In this document: piece after piece, positions 32,586-46,600 of the stretch
How the letters are laid out: each line of letters begins with the position of its first letter
Position numbering within the stretch: position 1 is the first letter of the stretch
NCBI GenBank assembly: GCA_024516035.1
Contig: CM044958.1
Coordinates: 28,489,755-28,553,754 of the forward strand
Direction of reading: 5' to 3'
Source: Bactericera cockerelli
Taxonomy: Eukaryota; Arthropoda; Insecta; Hemiptera; Triozidae
Length of the DNA stretch: 64,000 nucleotides
Notes under the pieces: generated by a model
The model's input: the letters and a program-made list of their open reading frames with translations, nothing else
Told to the model about the DNA's origin: nothing
The model's database searches: none
Translations under genes and position numbers: made by a program

Positions 32586-34429
32586 AAGAATGTATAATTA
32601 CGAGACCAAGAAAGTTGCCATAAAATAATACCTAATAACATAAAACATTGTGTAGTAAAATGTAAACGTTTTTGATCGTTAATTTTTTATTTTTATTTTA
32701 TCAAGTGGATTGTAATACACTGGGGTTTTTTAAGATGTTGCAAATATAGTTTTTTAATAACACCTGTGCCGATATACGACATAGAATGTTCTATTTTCAT
32801 TACTTAATCCAATGATATTGCTGGTAAAAATACATATGAAGTCAACAGTATTAAAACAACTTTTTTATAGAGAAAGAGCATGAATTTTGCAATGGAATGA
32901 GAAAATTAAATTATACTACAACAGTTATTTTCAAGCTGCATTTATCTATATTGAAAAATTATGTTTACCTATTCGTTTTTTTTATGAATGTCGAAACCAT
33001 TATTCTGCTTATGATGAAAGTTTAATGGATTTTTGTTTACGTTCGTGATGTTTTTTTTACAAATATTATTTTTAATGAAAAATGCAGATATTAAAACAGC
33101 ACACCACTGTAAGAAGAAAAATAGCGCAAGCTAACGGAAATACAATGAGTGACTACTTTCTTTTTCCTTTCAAAGTTTGGACTTGTCAATAGGTGTAATT
33201 TGGTCACATGAAAACCAAAAATAAAATGATTTTTAATAACCTCTCTCATAATAAATAGAAGTAAGTAGAAAATATTAAACGATAGCATTTAATACTTTTC
33301 AAGATAAAAAAAAAGCAGAATAAACATGTTAAGATTTACTTTAACGTATTGTACAACAAATTTTGAGACGAGTACCCACAGAATTGAAATGCTCACAAAA
33401 ATATTCAATAGTAAATAAACAGAATAATATATTACGTAAAAGTCAAGATAATAGAGGCATTTACACATCTATTAATCGAAACTATATCTCAAGGGCATAA
33501 TTATTATTTCTATTATTTATTTTATAGAGCACAATGTGAGTCAGTGAGTCATACTCAGGCCAGATATACATAATATATTCTTTTATAAATATACACATTT
33601 TTCTTAATTAATCTCCTCCTATATTTTTATATATATATTTTTTTTTCTCTCCAATTGATTGTGATTACAGTACTTTACTACATTGTACAGAACAAAATAT
33701 ACTCATGAAATAAAAATAGTACTTCTTCAAAGATTTTTCATTACAGACAGTCTCTCCCGTGTTATTTCATGGTGTCTCACCCTTTTTTTCTCCCTTTTTT
33801 AAAAAGATGAGTGTTTCACAGCCTTTTTTATTTCGTAGACATGAAACAGGATCTACGGTAGACACTTGTGGTCTATGTTGTACCCTGCCCATCCTGTAGG
33901 CCTCCCCTCTGATGGGCGAGAAGTGATACAATACTACTTCTCATTTAGGTGTGTACTTGAATTAAACTAGATATTGAGAGTTGGCCAATAAACAGTGTTG
34001 TTATACCTGTCCATGGCGCAGGTTTCTTTTCTGTTTGTAATTTCAATATTTGTAATAATCTGGAGTAGCCCCACACCAGATCAACGATTGAAACACAGAC
34101 ACAGAATCCCTTGTAATATAATATGATAAATACACAATTATTATATCCACAAAAATGGGGAATCAGCCACGATGGGAAAATGCGATTACGAAGTGCTGGA
34201 ATCGAGCTGCTACTATTAATGAAAGTATCATATACTGACAGCTAGAAATTGTTATAAGAGCTTTCTGTTTCGTTGTTTATACCAGCGACAGATCATGCAA
34301 AATACACAACGGAAACATGCAATTACAACAGTCACTTATCCAGGTACTAACCAAGCCCGGCGTAACTGATTGTGCTCTAGCGGGAACTGGTGCTGCCATC
34401 ACGAGAATCTGCTGTTCATTCAGCATGGT
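32586..34429. other. Convergent intergenic region and 3' UTRs
   Basis: The 3' ends of LZTS (+) and MTIF2 (-) face each other across 1.84 kb of AT-rich DNA. Candidate AATAAA sites for LZTS are at 33220, 33250 and 33319; none is decisive. Confidence 0.6.
33803..33957 (-). repeat. 5'-truncated SINE family S4
   Basis: It is the reverse of the S4 3' half (TCATGTCTACGAAATAAAAA, GCCTGTGAAACACTCATC-type sequence). Confidence 0.8.
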
Positions 34430-34605
34430 TCAGAAGCCTGGGGGTTGCCAGTCGGTATATTGGGGTACTTTATTCTTGACAAAACACACGAGAGTGTCTC
34501 CTTGTTCAAATTCTACGCTAGGATCTTCTAGCATGAGACCACAATCAACTTCTTTCTTTATGACGCTGACTTCCTCTTTCAGGTGTTTCATTGATTGTAA
34601 TTTAC
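34430..34605 (-). CDS. MTIF2: MTIF2 last exon
   Basis: The acceptor is TTCACAG. It encodes [20 protein letters not shown] and on to WQPPGF and TGA, matching the family C-terminus. Confidence 0.95.
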
Positions 34606-37600
34606 CTGTGAACATTCAAATTATTTATTCAGGGCATAGAACTGAACAGAGCGATGAGAAAGTATAAAATATCATAAGAAAAGTAGAGAAAGTATAAATT
34701 TTACCAAATTTTGCAAGTAGAATTTAAGTGATAGAATATTCATTTTGCCTCAGAAACTATTCACATAATTTATCAAGAGATGGATTGTACTTTATTTTTA
34801 GTTGTAATAATCAGATATTTTCAGTTGACGGTAGTGTTGTTTTTATTGTACAAATATTTTGAAGAATTAGAAGGGTCTATTATACATTCAATAAAAACAA
34901 ATTGATACAACCTCGTCTAAATTGAGCTCCTAAGTGTCACCCTCACCGGAAGGTTTCTCTTCCATTGTTTCCTTCCTAACAATTTTTTTTAAGTCAAAAA
35001 GGAAAACCTCGAGCAGGTTGTATCAAATAGTAAAAGTAGATGTAAATCAAATGGTCTTTGCAGGAATAGGATTAGACTTTTGACTTTAATACTTATACAG
35101 GAGGTCGGTCAAACCATAGTAAACATTGTGCTGTTCTTGTGTATTTTATCGCCAACCTGATATTTGGAGTAAGCAATGTTTTGCCAGGCTATTTCTTTGT
35201 TCATCACTTAACATGACTGCACAGGTATAATAGTTATTTTGATAGCTAAGAGAGTAAACTTTTCTATTTATTTTTTATTATTACAGTTTTCATTTTTTTA
35301 TTACAAACGGAAGAACAGCACATTTTTACTTTGGTTTGACCGACCTATGAAAAAAAACATTAAATTTGTCAAAGGTCTAATCCTATTTCGGCAAAGACCA
35401 GTTGATTTACATCTACACATTAAAGCATTGAAATTTGTCAAAGGATTTTGTCCCTTTTTTGATCATTTGTATAATCATCTGAAAATATTATCTATAACCG
35501 AAGTTACATCACTTTTCAGGCACATGGAAATACACGGAGTCATATAGAAAAATAGTATTCACTGGTAGGTATTCCTTACAAACAAAGTAGTCAGATTATT
35601 AACTAAGAAAAGTGACCGACCTCAGTGGCTTGATCGATAAGGCAGCGGACTTGTAACCTGGAGGTCGGTGGTTCAAGTCCCGGTTTGAGCGTAGATTTAG
35701 TAAAAGCGAGTTTGAGTAGTTGTGATATCACGAAAGTGATTAACACATATATGATAACAAAAAAAAAAAAAAAAAAAAAAACTAAGAAAAGTGTATCTCC
35801 ACAAAGACACTAAAGTGGATGCATTTTAGTAACAAGCAGGTATTTCGATTAACTTCATTTACCTTCAAACAAGACTTCATTCCGTCGTATTAGTTTATAC
35901 AGGGCATTCTTTTTGAGCAATCCCTTGGTACATCTACACCCAGCGACAGGTACTTTCTTTTTTCCTTCTGTGACGAGGAACATTTGTAATACATTGGCTT
36001 CTCCTGAAAAATTAAAATGTAAAGACATTTTAAAAGGTTTTATGTTCCCGATCAAATTAATGTAACTTAAATTTTACATAGGACAGTATAATTATGATAA
36101 CTTTTCTCTATTTTTTTCCTTTCCTTTTCATGTCAGACTCCAATATATTGCTCATTGAAGTAAAATTCAAATAAGTAAGTATTATTATTATTATTTTTAG
36201 TTATTAAAAGATGAGTGTTGCACAACCGTTTTTATTTCGTAGCCATGAAACAGGAGCTACTGTAGATGCTTGTGGTCTGTGTTGTAGCCTACCCATCCCG
36301 TAGTATGCCTCCCTCTGATTGGCGAGAAGTGACAATACTTCCCAATTAGGTGCTGGGTCAACACGAGCGCACCGGAAGGTATTCCTTACAAACAATTGTA
36401 ACAAAATTAAGAATGCAAATTTTTGTATGCACGGGGGATCGAACCCGGGACCTTCCGCATGCCAAGTGAGTGCTTAACCACTAAGCTAATCGCTCTAAAT
36501 AAAATGAAAGTTATTTTTTATGATCCTGGATTGGCTATTGCGACATGAAATGAAAATAATAATAATTCAGGATTGCCAAACATTCACATTGACGCATTCG
36601 TTTGGGAGTTATCGTGGGACATGAAACAACAGTACATAGTAATAATGCAGAATTTCAAAACATTCATTTTGTTTGGTCAAAAAGAACAATAAGGGTTGAA
36701 AGAAAACAGATACCACAGATAAAAACAGAAAAACTGTTAGCGTAATGGGACTTTCTGTCTCGAGCCGACAGTCTAAATAAAGCACTACTATACTATACCT
36801 AAGATTTCCTCGGCGAACGTATGCGGGAGTCTAGCGTTAATCTCCTGTTTGATATCGTCGACCAGTTTGTATATGACGTTGAACGGTCGAATGGTGACAT
36901 CACTCTCTTGAGCAGCGGACTTGGCGTTGGGAAGCAGGGGCGTATTGAAGGTGTAGATGACGGCGTTGAACAGAGAGGCTAGTTCTACGTCAGAGGCGGA
37001 CACGGGCCCCACCCCGTAGTGCACAATGTCCAGGCGGCAGAGGGAGCTGGTGTAGGTGTCCAACACGTCTAGTAGAGCCTCCACTGACCCGTCCACGTCT
37101 CCTAAGCAGCATGTAAAGAGATATGGATTCTATTTTATGTATTTGTGGTGAAACACAAGGCCTCTTCACAATTTTCGTGGGTAGCGCAGCATTACTAAGA
37201 GCCTCCTGTACTTTTCGAATTCTATTACATTAATTTCTTTTTACTCTGGTAATGCCGCCACTGGTCGTTACTCATACAAGTAACTACTCATTTTTCCTCA
37301 CGAGGTATGAGTGGACCCCGAACATCCAAGTACAGAGCAGAAAAATTGCTGCCCCGCTGGGGATCGAACCCAGGTCACCGTGTGTGCAATGTCTAGCGCG
37401 CTAACTCACTCTGCCACGGTGACTACTATGTAAAGAGATATATTTAGATAGTCTGTCCCGGTAGCTCAGTAGTCTGTCCCGGTAGCTCAGTAGTCTGTCC
37501 CAGTAGCTCAGTAGTCTGTCCCGGTAGCTCAGTAGTCTGTCACAGTAGCTCAGTAGTCTGTCCCAGTAGCTCAGTAGTCTGTCCCGGTAGCTCAGTAGTC

Positions 37601-40600
37601 TGTCCCAGTAGCTCAGTAGTCTGTCCCGGTAGCTCAGTAGTCTGTCCCAGTAGCTCAGTAGTCTGTCCCAGTAGCTCAGTAGTCTGTCCCAGTAGCTCAG
37701 TAGTCTGTCCCGGTAGCTCAGTAGTCTGTCCCAGTAGCTCAGTAGTCTGTCCCAGTAGCTCAGTAGTCTGTCCCGGTAGCTCAGTAGTCTGTCCCAGTAG
37801 CTCAGTAGTCTGTCCCAGTAGCTCAGTAGTCTGTCCCGGTAGCTCAGTAGTCTGTCCCAGTAGCTCAGTAGTCTGTCCCAGTAGCTCAGTAGTCTGTCCC
37901 GGTAGCTCAGTAGTCTGTCCCAGTAGCTCAGTAGTCTGTCCCAGTAGCTCAGTAGTCTGTCCCAGTAGCTCAGTAGTCTGTCCCGGTAGCTCAGTAGTCT
38001 GTCCCAGTAGCTCAGTAGTCTGTCCCAGTAGCTCAGTAGTCTGTCACAGTAGCTCAGTAGTCTGTCCCAGTAGCTCAGTAGTCTGTCCCGGTAGCTCAGT
38101 AGTCTGTCCCAGTAGCTCAGTAGTCTGTCCCAGTAGCTCAGTAGTCTGTCCCGGTAGCTCAGTAGTCTGTCCCAGTAGCTCAGTAGTCTGTCCCGGTAGC
38201 TCAGTAGTCTGTCCCAGTAGCTCAGTAGTCTGTCCCGGTAGCTCAGTAGTCTGTCCCGGTAGCTCAGTAGTCTGTCCCGGTAGCTCAGTAGTCTGTCCCG
38301 GTAGCTCAGTAGTCTGTCCCGGTAGCTCAGTAGTCTGTCCCAGTAGCTCAGTAGTCTGTCCCAGTAGCTCAGTAGTCTGTCCCGGTAGCTCAGTAGTCTG
38401 TCCCAGTAGCTCAGTAGTCTGTCCCGGTAGCTCAGTAGTCTGTCCCGGTAGCTCAGTAGTCTGTCTCATTAGCTCAGTAGTCTGTCCCGGTAGCTCAGTA
38501 GTCTGTCCCGGTAGCTCAGTAGTCTGTCCCAGTAGCTCAGTAGTCTGTCCCAGTAGCTCAGTAGTCTGTCCCGGTAGCTCAGTAGTCTGTCCCGGTAGCT
38601 CAGTAGTCTGTCCCGGTAGCTCAGTAGTCTGTCCCGGTAGCTCAGTAGTCTGTCCCGGTAGCTCAGTAGTCTGTCCCGGTAGCTTAGTGGTAAAGGCGGC
38701 ACTCTATGAACCCATAGATTCCAGAGTTCGTGGGTTCGAAACCCAGCCGGGACATGATAAGTTATCCTCCCATTTGGGATTTTTACCACATAATAATATG
38801 TCTTGGGCTTACTGCTGGAATAATGGGACTTTAATAGTCCTAATCGGACAGTATAAATAAGGCGATATTATTATATTTAAACACAATACCCACTGATTCA
38901 AAAAGTAATTTACCATTACAATTTACAAATACTCTTTGTATACTGCCGGCGGGCGTAGGACTGAAAAGTCCCTTTTAGCTTAAAGAAAACAAGATAAGAC
39001 TCGAATTTTAAACAAGGGGCAGGCATTATAACTGTGATTTTCACTTTCATGCCACTCATTAACTTTCCTTAACCCTGATTTAAACATTCACTGACAGGGA
39101 CAATAATTACAGCTGCTCGTGTTACTGACAGTAAATTAATAATAATTTATTCACATTACCCGAAACCCAAAAAGTAGAAATACATTTGTTTTGGTTCCTT
39201 ATTTTTTGACTTATTTTTGATAGTGACCAAAATAGTGGAGAGGTCTTTTACTTCACAAAAGAAGTAAAAGAGGTCTTTTACTTCACAAAGAAATCATACG
39301 ACTGCTTCAACTCACCTTTGATGAGCAGATTCAGCCTGGGCTCGTCACTATCATCCTGTATTTCCTTCTCTCTCATCACCCCCTTCCTTCTCAGTCGTTT
39401 CTTGCCGAGCCTCCTCTTCTCCTCAAGCAGAGGCTTGTACTTCTCATCATGAGCCGCCTGCCTGGCTTCTATCACGGGCAGCGCCTCCATTTGCTTCTCT
39501 TTGGCGGCTCTGGCGGCCCGGACTCTCATGACTTCGTTTGCACGTCGCTCTGATTCCACCTGTTGGGGGAAACAAGAATAATAATATCGCCTTATTTATA
39601 CTGCCCGATAAGGACTATTAAAGTCCCATTATTCCAGCAGTAGGCCCAAGACATATTATTATGTGGTAAAAATCCCAAATGGGAGGATAACTTGTCATGT
39701 CCCGGCTGGGTTTCGAATCCACGACCTCTGGAACCTGTGGATTCACCCGCCTTTACCACTGAGCTACCGGGACAGAGATTTTTACATAATGAAATTTAAT
39801 ATGAATATCCTATATGTGATTTTTATTGTAAGCTAGATCAATGCACTCACTTCATCGCCGATTTTTTTGTTTTTTCCCCCCGGGGTTGGGTTACCATCAA
39901 CTTTAAACTACACCTCAATTCATTCAATCAATAAGTTAAGAAGTATTTGTTTAGACCGACCTCGATAGCTTGATTAATAAGGCGGCGGACTTGTGACCTG
40001 GAAGTCGGTGGGTCGAGTCCCAAGATCGGTAAAACTTTAGCAGCGTGAGCTTGAGTAATTGTGACAGCACGAAAGTGATTCACATAAATACGAACTTTTT
40101 TTGTTGTACAGATTTGTTTAGAATCATTTATTTCAATCTATTTTTAGTTAAGAATATTAAATGTACATACAAAATGTCTATTTGAAAATAGACAAGAGAC
40201 CTTGTTTAGACTGTTGGAATAAAGGGACTTTTCAGTCTCACCTCGGCAGTATAAACAAGGTAATTTCCATTATATTCTATTCTATTTCTCAAGTACCTGA
40301 AGCAGAAGGTCTCCAGCAGAGGGCAGTTCTTTCCAGCCGAGGATTTCCACAGGGGTGGAGGGCGGGGCACTTTGTACAGGAACATTGGAGGCGTCGAACA
40401 TGGAGCGGACTTTGGCCCACGCCTGGCCTGCTACTATGACGGCACCTTTCTTGAGCGTGCCGCGTTGTATCAGGGCCGTGGCTAGCTTCCTGCAAAGAAA
40501 TCACTCATGACAGTTTACACTCGTGACAGTTTATTATTGTACATAAGTATTGTAGAAAGGAAAAAGAAGAAGAAAAATGGGGGAAAATTTATGTGGCACT

Positions 40601-43600
40601 GCAAAATAATAGCATGTAGTAATTGTTTTTTTTTTAAATTTATTATGTAATTTTAGAATTATTGTTTAACTAACTTGCATCCCAACCTCTATTGTACTCT
40701 TATTGAGAAATACAATGATATTTTTATTCTATTCTATATATTCTATTACATAACTACAGTACCTGTGTAGACTGTGTACGTATGTGATTTCTTTTTGTTA
40801 TTATATCAGAACTTTAGTGGTAGCACAGTGGTGTTTACTAAAAGATCTTATCTCTAAAAAGATACGGGCATATAACCTTTGAAAATTATTGAACCTTGCT
40901 TTTACTATTTGTGTTAATCACTGTCGTGATGTCACAACTACTCAAACTCGCTTTACTGAATATTTGCTGGAATTGGGACTTGAACTACGGACCTCCAGGT
41001 TACAAGTCCGCCGCCTTATCGAGAAAGCTACTGAGGTCGGTTGCTTTTATTATACAGTGTGTACATAAAGTCCAGCTACGGCAGATTCAATTTTGAACTA
41101 TCTAAATCTGGAAAGAAATAATGTTGTATGTAAACCTGTGCTACTGTACTGAGATTGTAAATTTATTTAAAATTTCTTTGTAAGTTTATGCCACTTTTAA
41201 CTTGATGCCATTTTAAATTGGTAAGCTACAAACATTCCAGGTTTTTTTTGTAAAAATACTTCTGACATGAAGATAGAAACAACAAGATAAATAAAAAAAA
41301 TGGGTGATATCTTATTTAAGATTCTAAAATTGATAAGCCTTCTGCTGATATACTGATTTTGGGCCAGCCCCTGAAATTTCAAATATATAAAAAAAAAATC
41401 TGGTGTAAACATCACACGACTTTCCTTATCCCCCAAAAAGGAGTCGAATTCCGCCACTGGTGACTCAACGGTAACAGATAACTAAAAACCAATGCCAAAT
41501 TCGTAATCAGCACTTCAAAATCATTGAATTTGATATGTCATAACCCCCATGTAGGATGAATAATAAAAAAGTTAGTCAAAGCGGGTCCCCCCCAAATACC
41601 GGTAAATTGGGGCCGAGTTCCAAAAAGTTCAAGATATCAAAAAAATGATCAGAATAGACCCCTATTATTTTTTTAATCTAAGAAAATGTTGTTCTCTAAA
41701 AAAATTTGTATCTTTAACCAATTTAAAGAAGCGGCGCTTGCGGCTAGCATTTGCGGCCCTGTGGCCGCAGAATGCGGCCGATTTCAACCAAAAGTTTCGT
41801 GGTTCGTCTGGTGTATAAAATTAATTTGTGTACCAAATTTCAAGTCTCTAGCTTTTACCGTTCTTGAGATATCCTGTTCACACACACACAGACAGACAGA
41901 CAGACAGACAGACAGACGCACGGACCAATGGCTGAAAACAACTTTTTTGGTATCCTGAGGCCATGATTCGTCCAGAAATGTGAAAAACTGGGTAGGTCAA
42001 ATTTTCGACGAATACAATACTTTCCTTATTATAAGATAAGGAAAGTAAAAAATGTAGTAAATCAACTTATGCCTACATTCAAAATTTCAACTTCCCAGTT
42101 TTAACGGTTCAAAAGTTAATCAGCTGTTGCTATAAAAAAAATGGGTAATATCTTATTTAAGACTTTAAAATTGATAAGCCTTCTGCTGATATACTGATTT
42201 TGGGCCAGCCCCTGAAATTTCAAATATATTAAAAAATGTAGTAAATTAACTTATGCCTACATTCAAAATTTCAACTTCCCAGCTTTAACGGTTCAAAAGT
42301 TAATCAGCTGTTGCTGGACTTTATGAACACACTGTATGTATAATTGTATATCTATACTTATAAAAGAGTTTCACTCACTGACTGACTGACTCACTCACTC
42401 ACTGATTCATCACTGTTTCTCCGAACTGGTAAGTCCTAGGAAGCTGAAATTTGGTAGGTAGCTTTGTCTTATAGTCTAGATGTGCAATAAGACGGGATTT
42501 TTCGAAATTCCCACTACAACACCTGCCATTGGAGAAAAAGGATTTTTTGCTTTGACGGTCATGCCTCTGCCCGCAAAGCGGGCGACAGCACGCTAATTGT
42601 ACATATGTAAGTAGTAGCTGTCTCTCACCCCCGATGGGAATCGAACTGGGACTCCACAATGGTTCCCTCCACGGGCCCCTCATACTCCGCCGTCAGATGC
42701 ATCACTTCTGCCTGAGCTGTGATGGCTTCCGTGAGGAGCTTCACGTTGGTGCCCACTAGAGCAGATATGGGAACTGCCTGAATATCCCCTCCCAGATCTT
42801 CAACCACTATGTTCTGGGTGAGTAACATTTTTTTGGTTCGCTCCTGTAAGTGAAAGAGAAAGTGAAAGGATATCACTTTGCTTAAGGGACTACTTGAATT
42901 TTGTTATCGTAATTATCTATCGTAAGTAGTTCTTTTATTTTATTTTATTTAGTAAACAAAATAAATGGTCGTGGCATTAAAATGAAGACAATTCTAAAAA
43001 AAACACCTAATAATAAAATGGAAATAATCATCATAGGCTTGTAGGTTTTTTACTGTCTTTTATGTATTCTAAGAACTCGTTAACGTTTTAAAAGGTCTTT
43101 TGTGCAAGTTTTTTTTTTTTTAAATAGAATGGTAAATTTTCTGCAATCCATTTCTTTATACCTATGGGAAGTGCATTGAATACTTATCTTTTAGTTATTT
43201 TTTGTACTTTTATCGTTGAACCACGATTCACGGACCCAAAAATAGAAATAATGCTAAAAAAGAGTGATAGAAGTCATTTTTTGCCTCGAATTTTTGATAA
43301 GTAAAACAAGATATTATATAAGATCAAACTTTGCAAAAGCATGGGAAAAATAGTGGTTTTTCAAAAAATATGAAAACGGTTACCTACTATATCAGCAGAA
43401 GGCTTGTCAATCTTGTTAATGGCTACTATGATTGGAACTGAAACAGAAAAATAAAACAAACGACATATTTACAAAAAGTTCAATGAGACTACTCTATCAG
43501 TATTACTTCTACAATGAAGAAAATTGGAAGAGAATGACGTAGGCTTTAGCATCACCCTTGATCAAGTCTTGTTTTATATTTGTAAATTAATGTAAGTATT

Positions 43601-46600
43601 TACCTTATTTATAAATCAAACGATTGAATTCGATTAACGAGTAAGGGAGGAAATATTAATTCATCGGAAATTTCAAAAGTGTTACAATTGCTATTCAAAT
43701 GCAGAAGTAATTGTAAAATCACTGAAATGAAGATGCGACCCGCGAGTTACGAATCTGGTCGATAACCAGTTGACCACTCAAACTTCAACTCTCGTGGTGT
43801 CTGTTTCCGGGCACACCCCCACTACATGACCATGACCACCAAACCATCTAGGTGTTGAAGTGGTTTGAACTCTAATCTAGATAATCCAGCTAGTCTGAGG
43901 ATCCGACCCAATGCACAGATATATTTTCTTCTACTTATTTTAAAATTTGACCAAATAGTAATGAAAGAATAAATTATAAATCTTTTTTAAGCAAGAGCTC
44001 GATCGTTAAGGGAGCAGAAAGCAGAAACGTAACATAGATTGGACGTCATCATCACGGTTCTGGGTTCGAGTTTTAAGCATCAGAAATATTACTAAGGGTC
44101 TCCCTGGGGGACGTTAAGTAGATACGACGGTACCAGCTTTGTCAGGCCAAAAGACTATAACAAAGCGTTGGCGCCCTAACAGGGTTGGCGTGAGGAATGA
44201 CGTCCAGCCGTACAATGTGGAAGTATAAGGAGTGCCAGAACCAAACAACCTAAAACATCAAGAAGAGGTTGACCAATGCCCACCCCAAGTAGGTTTGGGA
44301 AAAGGCTGAGTAAAAGTAGAAGAAGAAGAAGAAGGGTGAGTTGTCTTTATTGTGATTAACACAAAAAAGAATACATAACCCTGCCCTTTAGTTAGGACAT
44401 ATGTATATATTTTGTGTATTTTTTTTTCTTGTTTCTATTGTTAATATTGCCAAATTTTTTATATTTAATTTTTACCATTATTTGTTAAAAATTAACAAAT
44501 TTTTAACAAATAATGTTAAAAAATGTTAATTTTTATAACCTTATAGGGAGTGAAACGAGATACAATTTGAAAGGGCACAAAGAGCAAGAGGAAAAACTTA
44601 CCTCGTGCTTCATTGTGAAGTATTTTTGGTTTTGTCTGTATATATGTTCTACTAATAAAGAGTTTCTAAATAAATAAATATATATAATAGTAGGAATTAA
44701 CCGGCCTCAGTAGTTTGATCGATAAGGCGGCAGACTTGTAACCTGGAGGTCGGTGGTTCAAGTCCCGGAATCAGCGTAGATTTAGTAAAGCGAGTTAGAG
44801 TAGTTGTGAACTTGTGACATCACGAAAGTGATTAACACAAAAAGATAAACATAACATGTAGGAATTACCGTTAGCTTCCCGGGCCATGCGGATGGACTCG
44901 ACAGTCTGCTCCATGACCCCGTCATCAGCCGCCACCACCAGCACCACAATGTCCGTGCAGTGGGCGCCTCGTGACCTCATGTTGGAGAAGGCAGCGTGGC
45001 CAGGCGTGTCCAGGAATGTCACCTGCTCCCCAGACTCCAGGGTCACTGAGGGACACAATAATAGCATGTTTCAATCAGTTCTCTCTCATTGTTCTCTTAT
45101 ATCCAGGTCTGTCCCGGTAGCTCAGTGGTAAAGGCGGCACTCTGTGAATCCACAGGTTCCAGAGGTCGTGGGTTCGAAACCCAGCCGGGACATGACAAGT
45201 TATCCACCCATTTGGGATTTTTGCCACATAATAATATGTCTTGGGCTTACTGCTGGAATAATGGGACTTTAATTGTCCTTATCGGGCAGTATAAATAAGG
45301 CGATATTATTATTATTATATTCTTGTTAGATAAAATTCAGCGCCTAACTGTGAGAACACTATCTAAACAATGTACAGTCAACCTGGATATAAGAGAACGA
45401 CTTCCAGGTCAAATTTACCTCTGTATAAGGGAAAATAACCTCTTTATTAGAGAAACCTGGACTTCAGTAGTTCGATGGCGAATTTCAAGTAACGCAGATT
45501 TGGGTAGGACTGAAAGCGCATTGTTAGGAAATGTACGCTTGGATTTTTTATTTTTCAAATAGTACCTGCCACTTAAATTTAACAGTTAATTATATTTATA
45601 ACATTATTTACCCAAGTACCTCTTAGGTTGCTCGTAATGTCGCCTCTGGGCGTTACCAATACAAGTAACTTCTCATTTTTCCTCACCAGATCACTCAACC
45701 CCAGACAAACAAAATACATACTATACCTTTTTCTACCCTGCTGGATTTGAACCCAGGTCACCAAGCGTGTAGGCCCTAGTGCGCTACTCCAGTCGGCCAC
45801 GATAAGTAAGTACCACAATTACCACATACTTGAGTAATTTGTTTAGTGCGAAATTTATAAAGGCTAGATGTAACGGTTGTGACTACTGCCCTGTGTCCAG
45901 AGATTCTCAGTTTACCCGGATTGGGCAGATTTAAAAAAAATAATAATAATAAGTTCCTTCCGAAGTAAAATAACACATGAGGCTGGCATTTCCGGCCCAA
46001 CCCAGGCTACAAGAGGTTAATGTGGGTAGCTATTACGATTCCCAGCAATTGGAGGGTTAAACGAAGTCATCAATAACTCAAATCAGGACGTTAAAAACAA
46101 ATAGAATCAATGGACATGAAAGGAGTCTAGACATTGGATCCGGGTGTCCATATACTCGACTCACCACCGTGATATAGTTATACAAAATTTTGTATCCATC
46201 TCGCGGACAGGGAATTATTAATAATAATAATTATTATTAATAATTATTATTAATAATTATTATTAGCCCGAAATTAATAGCCAGCCTCCTTGGCGTAACG
46301 GTTGTGACTACTGCCCGTAGTCTAGATATCCTGAGTTCGATCCCCGGACGGAGCAGATTTTTCACACAGAAAATTCTGTTCCCTCCGTATATGTGAGGCT
46401 GGCATTTCCGGCCCTACCCAGGCTGGGTGAGGTTAATGTGGGTAGCTGGTACGATTCCCAGCGAATGGAGGGTAAAACCCTCGTCCTAATCCAGGACGTT
46501 AATAAAATAGAATCGTTGGCGTTAGGAAGGGGATAAGCGGGATAAGACAGAGTAAAAGAAGAAGAAGAAGAAGAAGAAGAATAGGACGAAATTGATACAT

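Noticed and set aside
37451..38668. A CRISPR-like array
   Set aside because: The units are contiguous with no unique spacers, and the genome is clearly eukaryotic.
38044..38789. Heptapeptide-repeat protein ORFs on the - strand
   Set aside because: They are by-products of a 21-bp (multiple of three) satellite and change frame along it.
45105..45180. A functional tRNA gene
   Set aside because: A and B boxes and an acceptor-like stem exist, but the sequence continues into a SINE tail and recurs many times; the same holds for the other tRNA-like heads.
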